This document shows, piece by piece, positions 14,198-19,029 of a stretch of DNA of 19,029 nt. A program made the translations under genes and the position numbers. Numbering within the stretch: position 1 is the first letter of the stretch; the number at the start of each line of letters is the position of its first letter. Source of the stretch: Bacteroidota bacterium (GTDB taxonomy: Bacteria > Bacteroidota > Bacteroidia > NS11-12g > UBA955). Where the stretch lies: NCBI GenBank assembly GCA_947460045.1, contig CANHGC010000004.1, positions 1 to 19,029 of the forward strand, read 5' to 3'. The notes under the pieces were generated by a model. The model made no database searches, was not told the origin of the DNA, and saw only the letters and a program-made list of their open reading frames with translations.

Positions 14198-15562
14198 ATG
14201 GGAATCCTATCACAAGTGATTTTTGCCCTGATTTTGGGCATTGGAAGTTGGATATTCGCCGGTAGGGTGAAGTTCATCCGCAGGAATATATTTTTGGGTA
14301 AGAAGTTGGATTTGTCTGACAATCCGGCGGCGCGCTGGAAGCAGATGGCATGGGTTGCGATGGGTCAGAGCAAGATGGTTAAACGTCCGGTGGCCGGATT
14401 TTTCCATATTTTGATTTACGTAGGCTTTGTGTTGATCAACATTGAGGTGTTGGAGATTCTGATTGATGGTTTGTTGGGAACGCACCGTTTTTTCGCGCAT
14501 TATTTGGGTTCGATTTATGATGTGGCGATAGGCTTTTTTGAGATTTTGGCGTTTGGTGTTTTGTTGGCTTGTGTAGTGTTTTTGGGCAGGCGATTTGTGA
14601 CCAAGGTGCCGCGTTTGCAGATGAGTGAATTGAAGGGTTGGCCGGTGAAGGACGCCACGATCATTTTGGTGGTGGAGATTGTGTTGATGGGGGCATTGTT
14701 GATCATGAATGCGGCGGAGCAGATGTTGGTGAGTAGGGAATTGATGGAGGCGCATGGCAGTTTCCCTGTGAGTCAGTATTTGGTTGGATTGTTTGACGGA
14801 TTCAGCGATGGGTCGGTTCACATGATAGAGCGTTTGTGTTGGTGGTTTCACTTTGTGGGGATCATTATATTCTTGAATTATGTGCCATATAGCAAGCATT
14901 GGCATATCATCATGAGTTTTCCGAATGTGTATTATACGCCATTGAAGCCGAAGGGTTCTTTCGAGAATTTGGATTATGTAACCACAGAGGTAAAGTTGAT
15001 GATGGATCCTTCGGCGCAGCCGCCGGAGGGGTATGAACCTCCTTTGGGTTTTGGTGCCAAAGACGTGCAAGATTTGACGTGGAAAAACTTGATGGATGCT
15101 TACACTTGCACTGAATGTGGACGTTGTAGCAGTGTTTGTCCGGCCAATCAAACAGGAAAACTTTTATCGCCCAGAAAGGTGATGATGGATACAAGAGATC
15201 GTTTGGAGGAAGTGGGTAGGGGCATTGATGCGGCGAAGAAACTGGCCCAGCAGAATGCAGAGGGGGTAAGCAATGGGGCGGACAGCCAAGCTGCAGAGGT
15301 AGCGCGGTTCGAAGATGGTAAGGATTTGCACAGTTATATCAGTGCCGAGGAGTTGTGGGCGTGTACCACTTGTAATGCCTGTGCTGAGGCTTGTCCGGTT
15401 AACATCAACCCAGTAGACATCATCGTACAGATGCGTCAGTATCAGGTGATGGAAAAGAGTGCTGCACCGGGGGAGTTGAACAACATGTTTACCAATTTGG
15501 AGAACAATGGGGCGCCTTGGCAATTCAACCAGATGGACAAAGGAAACTGGGTTCAGGGATAG
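14198..15562 (+). CDS. Membrane-bound (Fe-S) oxidoreductase, heterodisulfide-reductase C/E-like fusion
   Basis: A 454-residue protein. The N-terminal two thirds carry about six membrane helices (near 5-22, 68-90, 105-130, 153-175, 212-230 and others) with histidines H70, H101, H218, H234 and H236 that could bind haem. The C-terminal part holds two classic 4Fe-4S motifs: CTECGRCSSVCP (C304, C307, C310, C314) and CTTCNACAEACP (C389, C392, C395, C399). This fits the HdrE-HdrC-like proteins common in Bacteroidota, presumed to pass electrons between a quinone pool and a soluble partner. The usual partner, an (Fe-S)-binding HdrB-like subunit with cysteine-rich CCG domains, is not next to it here: tatA follows after 120 bp. 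The function is not established experimentally as far as I know. The start ATG has a promoter box 6 nt ahead. Confidence 0.82.
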   Translation: MGILSQVIFALILGIGSWIFAGRVKFIRRNIFLGKKLDLSDNPAARWKQMAWVAMGQSKMVKRPVAGFFHILIYVGFVLINIEVLEILIDGLLGTHRFFAHYLGSIYDVAIGFFEILAFGVLLACVVFLGRRFVTKVPRLQMSELKGWPVKDATIILVVEIVLMGALLIMNAAEQMLVSRELMEAHGSFPVSQYLVGLFDGFSDGSVHMIERLCWWFHFVGIIIFLNYVPYSKHWHIIMSFPNVYYTPLKPKGSFENLDYVTTEVKLMMDPSAQPPEGYEPPLGFGAKDVQDLTWKNLMDAYTCTECGRCSSVCPANQTGKLLSPRKVMMDTRDRLEEVGRGIDAAKKLAQQNAEGVSNGADSQAAEVARFEDGKDLHSYISAEELWACTTCNACAEACPVNINPVDIIVQMRQYQVMEKSAAPGELNNMFTNLENNGAPWQFNQMDKGNWVQG

Positions 15563-15667
15563 GGTGTTTTTGGGTTGAGGGGTTGGATTTTGCTGCTTTG
15601 TGGCGGGGAATCAAGGGGGGTTAATGGCATTCCCGAAAAAAGGGGTGAATCCCTCGGAGATTTATTG

Positions 15668-15675
15668 TATTTTTG
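15668..15675 (+). promoter_or_regulatory. -7 promoter box TATTTTTG upstream of tatA
   Basis: TATTTTTG is an exact TAnnTTTG match, 7 nt before the tatA ATG at 15683. The 120-bp gap (15563-15682) also holds a nested inverted repeat: GGG/CCC around GTGAAT, inside CCGA/TCGG at about 15633-15657. That could form a weak hairpin between the Fe-S gene and tatA, but with no T-tract it is not called as a terminator. Confidence 0.45.
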
Positions 15676-15682
15676 AAGGACA

Positions 15683-15895
15683 ATGAGCACTTTTCATTTA
15701 TTAGTATTTGGTATGGGTGGACAAGAATGGATTTGGATTTTGGTACTTGTATTGTTGCTGTTTGGCGGCAAGAAGATTCCTGAGTTGATGCGCGGTTTGG
15801 GCCGTGGTGTGAGAGAATTTCAAGACGCCAAGAACAACGTTGGCAACGAGATTCGCAAGGGAATGAATGAGGATCCAAAAGACAACAAAGAGTAA
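15683..15895 (+). CDS. tatA: Twin-arginine translocase subunit TatA/TatE
   Basis: A 70-residue inner-membrane protein of the twin-arginine export pathway, which carries folded, often cofactor-bearing proteins across the membrane. It shows a short periplasmic N-terminus, one hydrophobic helix ([20 protein letters not shown], 16-35) ending in the FGGKKIPEL hinge typical of TatA, then an amphipathic helix [14 protein letters not shown] and a charged tail. No tatC is visible in the window. It begins a tightly packed run: the gatA start follows its stop after only 2 nt. It has its own -7 box TATTTTTG. TatB is less likely because of the short tail and FGGKK hinge. Confidence 0.92.
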   Translation: MSTFHLLVFGMGGQEWIWILVLVLLLFGGKKIPELMRGLGRGVREFQDAKNNVGNEIRKGMNEDPKDNKE

Positions 15896-15897
15896 TC

Positions 15898-17322
15898 TTG
15901 GAACACTACAGCCGGATTTCAGCAATTCGGGAAGACCTGAACGCGGGCCGCACATCGTGTGTGGCATTGGTAGATTATTATCTAAAAAACATTGAGAGCC
16001 ATGCTCATTTGAACGCCTTTTTGGAGGTGTGGGATGATGAGGCCAGGGCCAGAGCCATTGAGATCGATGCGCGAGTAAAGGCGGGTACGGCGGGTCGTTT
16101 GGCCGGTGTTGTGATCGCTTTGAAAGACGTATTGGCATTTCGAGGCCACAAGGTGAGTTCTTCCTCAAAAATTTTACAGGGATTTGAATCCATTTACAAC
16201 GCAACTGTGGTTCAACGATTGTTGGATGAGGATGCGATATTCATTGGTAGAACCAATTGCGATGAGTTTGCGATGGGTGCTAGCAATGAGAACAGCGCTT
16301 TTGGTCCGGTATTGAATGCGGCAGATCCGTCGCGGGTTCCGGGAGGTTCTTCGGGGGGTAGCGCGGTGGCGGTTCAAGCCCAAATGGCCCATGCGGCTTT
16401 GGGGAGTGATACAGGCGGATCTATCCGACAGCCAGCGGCATTTACGGGTATTTATGGTTTGAAACCCACTTACGGATTGGTTTCGCGTTGGGGATTGTTG
16501 GCCTATGCATCGAGTTTTGACCAGGTGGGTCCAATGACCAAGAGCATTGAGGATTCGGCATTGTTAACGGAGATCATGGCGGGTGCCGACGGTCAGGACG
16601 CCACGATGTTTCAGCAGGCATCGCCCAAATATTCATCGCCCAAAGCACCGGCGAAGGCCAAGTTTGCAGTGATGCGAGAAGCCGTTGAAGGTGAGGGCAT
16701 TGATGCCGAGGTGAAGCAAATGATGTTGGATTTGATTGCGAAGTTGGAAGCGGCAGGCCATGAGGTGACTTATTTTGATTTTCCATTGTTGGATTATATG
16801 GTGCCTGCCTATTACGTGTTAACCACGGCAGAAGCATCGAGCAATTTATCGAGATATACAGGCATGCTTTACGGCAAACGCAGTGAAAAGGCCCACGATT
16901 TGGATTCAACGTATACGATGTCGCGCACCGAAGGATTTGGAGAGGAAGTGAAGCGCAGGATCATGTTGGGTACCTTTGTGTTGAGCAGCGATCAGTACGA
17001 TGCTTACTATGATAAAGCGCAGCGGGTGAGACAGGTGATTCGCACCGAAACAGAGAAAGTATTGGCAGATGCAGATGCGATATTGTTGCCTACTACCAGT
17101 ACCCCTGCTTTCAAATTGGGTGAAAAAGCGGCAGATCCCATTGCTATGTATATGGCGGATTTGTTCACAGTTCAAGCGCCTTTGGCAGGAAATCCGGCCA
17201 TTTCAATACCTGCGGGAAAAACCCAAGGCGGTTTGCCCATGGGGGTTCAGCTGATGACGGGCATTTTGGAGGAGCAGAAGTTGTTTGATTTGTCAAAATT
17301 GTTGGAAGAAACCTTGGGATGA
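15898..17322 (+). CDS. gatA: Asp-tRNA(Asn)/Glu-tRNA(Gln) amidotransferase subunit A
   Basis: A 474-residue amidase-signature enzyme. As part of GatCAB it frees ammonia from glutamine to convert misacylated Glu-tRNA(Gln) or Asp-tRNA(Asn). The catalytic Ser-cisSer-Lys triad is present: K76 (ALKDV), S151 (PGGSSGGS) and S175 (GSDTGGS), in the expected spacing. Other family blocks are GRTNCDEFAMGASNE (117-131) and LKPTYGLVSRWGL. The start is a TTG at 15898, giving MEHYSRISAIRED, which aligns with normal GatA N-termini. I see no in-frame ATG nearby, and tatA's stop lies just 2 nt upstream, so translation probably re-initiates there. Length is normal. The stop overlaps the next gene in ATGA (17319-17322). 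gatB and gatC are not in the window. Confidence 0.95.
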   Translation: MEHYSRISAIREDLNAGRTSCVALVDYYLKNIESHAHLNAFLEVWDDEARARAIEIDARVKAGTAGRLAGVVIALKDVLAFRGHKVSSSSKILQGFESIYNATVVQRLLDEDAIFIGRTNCDEFAMGASNENSAFGPVLNAADPSRVPGGSSGGSAVAVQAQMAHAALGSDTGGSIRQPAAFTGIYGLKPTYGLVSRWGLLAYASSFDQVGPMTKSIEDSALLTEIMAGADGQDATMFQQASPKYSSPKAPAKAKFAVMREAVEGEGIDAEVKQMMLDLIAKLEAAGHEVTYFDFPLLDYMVPAYYVLTTAEASSNLSRYTGMLYGKRSEKAHDLDSTYTMSRTEGFGEEVKRRIMLGTFVLSSDQYDAYYDKAQRVRQVIRTETEKVLADADAILLPTTSTPAFKLGEKAADPIAMYMADLFTVQAPLAGNPAISIPAGKTQGGLPMGVQLMTGILEEQKLFDLSKLLEETLG

Positions 17323-18596
17323 GTTTGAGGATGCGGATTTTTGCTTTGTTGTTGATGGTGTGTGGTTTGGGCTTTGGTCAGAACGACGTTCAGCTCCGTT
17401 TGAAAACGCTGGAGGTAAGGGGTTTACCGTATTTTTACAACAACGACATCGAACAAACGATTCAGGATTGGCTGAAGAACGAAAACGAAAGCACTTCGAT
17501 TTTTTATGGTCGATTGCAATATTACGGAGATAGAATAGACCGTGTTTCTGTGAAGTACGGGTTGCCTTGGTTTGTGAAATATATCCCAGCGGGAAGTTCA
17601 GGATATGAGCCCCGATATCGTGATGAAAGTGGCGCATCGGGCATGTGGCCGTTGAGTTACACGATGGGCAAAAAGTATAATTTGCGTCAAACCGCTTTGT
17701 TCGATGAACGCAGAGATCCAGACAAATCCACTGAGGCGGCGTGTTTGTACTTAAGGGATTTGTATGTGATTTATGGGGATTGGTTGAAGGTGATTACGGC
17801 TTTCAGGATTGGTCCGATTCGATTGAATCAAGTGATTCATGGGTTGGGCGGCGATTTGGATTTTGCGCACATTTATGAGGCGTTGGAACCTGAGGAGCGC
17901 TTGCCTGTGATACAGTTTTACGCGGCGGTAACGGTGTTGCATCATGCGCAACAATATGGCATTCGCCCTCAAGCGGTTGAGCAATTGGATGCTGTGGGGG
18001 TTGTTTCCATTCCGATGGTTGTGCCATTTGCCATTTTGAATGACAAGGTGGGTGTGGGTTTGTCGGAATTGCGAAATTTGAACCCTGAATTCCGTGCTGA
18101 TGCGGTGCCATTTTTGGGGGAGCCCTGTACGTTTAAATTGCCTCAAAAATTTGCGAGTATTTACAATAGTAAGAAGGATTCATTGCCTTTGTGGATCAAC
18201 AATAAGCCGTTGGTGAGCATGCGAATTGCTAAAGTTGACACTGTGGTTGTAGCGGATGGCGACAGTGCCCTGAGTGTGACGATTTCTGGCGATGATCGAT
18301 CTGTGACGGATTCTGCGGGTGTTACGCCTCCGGTGCCCAAAACCATCATTGGTAGTCCTGCTGATACCAAAGTTTGGGTTTACTATCGCGTAAAATCTGG
18401 GGATGCGGTTTATACTTTGAGCGATATTTTTGATTGTACACCAGAACAATTAAAGAAATGGAATCATTTGCAATCGAATCAATTGAAAGTAGGTGCCTCT
18501 TTGAAGTTTTATGTACCAACCAAGCGCAAAGCGTATTATTTGAAATTGAATTCACTCACCATCGCACAAAAGCGCAACATTGCGGGAAATGACTGA
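17319..18596 (+). CDS. Lytic transglycosylase-fold protein (MltD-like) with LysM, catalytic residues lost
   Basis: A 425-residue exported protein: signal peptide 1-20 (MRIFALLLMVCGLGFG, cleavage near Q21), then an SLT/MltD-like domain at about 60-200. The MltD scaffold is clear in GLPWFVKYIP (81-90), DERRDPDKSTEAACLYLRDL (129-148) and YGDWLKVITAF (152-162). The catalytic Glu of the family's P-x-V-E-S-A/G-F segment is replaced by Ser: the residues here are IPAGSSGYEP (89-98, S93). The usual GLWQF/GIWQ becomes GMWPL (108-112), and AYNAG/AYNSG becomes AFRIG (161-165). A degenerate LysM-like stretch lies at about 230-275, and a recognisable C-terminal LysM at 354-399. It probably binds peptidoglycan without cutting it (inference). 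The ATGA overlap couples it to gatA, and its stop overlaps the next start. Confidence 0.82.
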   Translation: MSLRMRIFALLLMVCGLGFGQNDVQLRLKTLEVRGLPYFYNNDIEQTIQDWLKNENESTSIFYGRLQYYGDRIDRVSVKYGLPWFVKYIPAGSSGYEPRYRDESGASGMWPLSYTMGKKYNLRQTALFDERRDPDKSTEAACLYLRDLYVIYGDWLKVITAFRIGPIRLNQVIHGLGGDLDFAHIYEALEPEERLPVIQFYAAVTVLHHAQQYGIRPQAVEQLDAVGVVSIPMVVPFAILNDKVGVGLSELRNLNPEFRADAVPFLGEPCTFKLPQKFASIYNSKKDSLPLWINNKPLVSMRIAKVDTVVVADGDSALSVTISGDDRSVTDSAGVTPPVPKTIIGSPADTKVWVYYRVKSGDAVYTLSDIFDCTPEQLKKWNHLQSNQLKVGASLKFYVPTKRKAYYLKLNSLTIAQKRNIAGND

Positions 18597-19029
18597 TGAA
18601 ACGGTTCTTGGCCCAGTGGTTTCTATTTCTCTTTTCAGCATTCACCTTTGGTGATGTTGGTGCGCAGGCAACTACAAAAATTATTAAGTCTTCAGAAGCC
18701 ATTTTGGTTGATGGCAAGGCGTCGGAGTCGATTTGGAAAAAGTCTGAGGGTTTGGGTGTTTTGAAAGATGAGGGCGAGGATGCTTTCGCCAATTTTGAGG
18801 GCCAGCATCCTGGGCGATTTATTCAGTATTATCCATACGATACTTCATTGGCAGAGACGCAAACGCGTTATGCATTGGCCTATGATGAGAAGTTTATATA
18901 TGCATTTTTTGTTTGCGAAAATCGCAACAACGAAAAGCCTTATGTGATTCAGAGCTTGAAGCGTGATTTTAGCGTGACCAATACGGATGCTGTTGTGTTG
19001 ACCATCAGTCCTTTCAATGATGGACAAAA
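18596..19029 (+). CDS. CBM9-like / DUF5916-type exported protein (3' end cut by window edge)
   Basis: An open frame from ATG 18596, which shares its A with the TGA stop of the preceding gene, to the right edge: about 144 codons. A signal peptide is visible (MKRFLAQWFLFLFSAFTF, cleavage near VGAQA at 21-25). The body then starts with the carbohydrate-binding DOMON/CBM9-like pattern seen at the N-terminus of DUF5916 proteins: ILVDGKASESIWKKSEG, then FIQYYPYDT, TRYALAYDEKFIYAFFVCEN, then LKRDFSVTNTDAVVLTISPFNDG. In complete members this leads into a membrane beta-barrel-like C-terminal region, which cannot be checked here. It is coupled to the transglycosylase-fold gene, so both may act at the cell envelope. 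The role is unknown. Confidence 0.75.
   Translation, partial: MKRFLAQWFLFLFSAFTFGDVGAQATTKIIKSSEAILVDGKASESIWKKSEGLGVLKDEGEDAFANFEGQHPGRFIQYYPYDTSLAETQTRYALAYDEKFIYAFFVCENRNNEKPYVIQSLKRDFSVTNTDAVVLTISPFNDGQ

Noticed and set aside
1..19029. CRISPR arrays, tRNA/rRNA genes, insertion sequences, phage or toxin-antitoxin genes
   Set aside because: Both strands were read for regular repeats, transposase motifs and cloverleaf-like segments, and nothing supportable was seen.

Overview
The window looks like a stretch of Bacteroidota chromosome. The evidence is TAnnTTTG-type -7 promoter boxes, almost no Shine-Dalgarno sequences, and a gene content typical of the phylum: WbqC, a CpsB/YwqE-type PHP phosphatase, a UpxY/NusG-like antiterminator, a DUF5916-like protein and a two-lobed periplasmic M16 peptidase. 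The + strand is strongly G/T-rich across the window. Genes on + favour TTG/GTG/GCG codons, and the left-hand genes on - favour C-ending codons. No rRNA, tRNA, CRISPR array, insertion sequence or phage gene was seen.

Layout. Positions 1-2432 (- strand) hold folK, a WbqC-like gene and a Wzx-type flippase that runs off the left edge. From 2492 a large M16 zinc peptidase reads rightwards and ends stop-on-stop (shared TTAA) against a CpsB-like tyrosine phosphatase on -. A 171-bp divergent region follows, with two promoter boxes and a repeated operator-like sequence, and then a dihaem cytochrome c peroxidase lipoprotein and an orphan ATP-grasp gene. Next come a 51-codon membrane-protein gene with its own promoter and a tight five-gene run: accA, an FMN nitronate monooxygenase/FabK-like gene, a NusG-like antiterminator, a PIG-L deacetylase and a GT39-like membrane glycosyltransferase. 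After that stand a membrane Fe-S oxidoreductase and the coupled run tatA, gatA, a lytic-transglycosylase-fold protein with LysM, and a CBM9/DUF5916-like gene cut by the right edge.

Themes. Surface-polysaccharide functions recur (flippase, WbqC, CpsB, antiterminator, PIG-L, GT39) among housekeeping genes for folate, fatty-acid initiation, tRNA amidation and protein export. I did not find a clearly new multi-gene system. The strongest leads are a transglycosylase-fold protein that has lost its catalytic residues, a local family of promoters with the -7 variant TAnnTTCGCAAC, a tandem operator-like repeat upstream of the peroxidase, and the small membrane protein.
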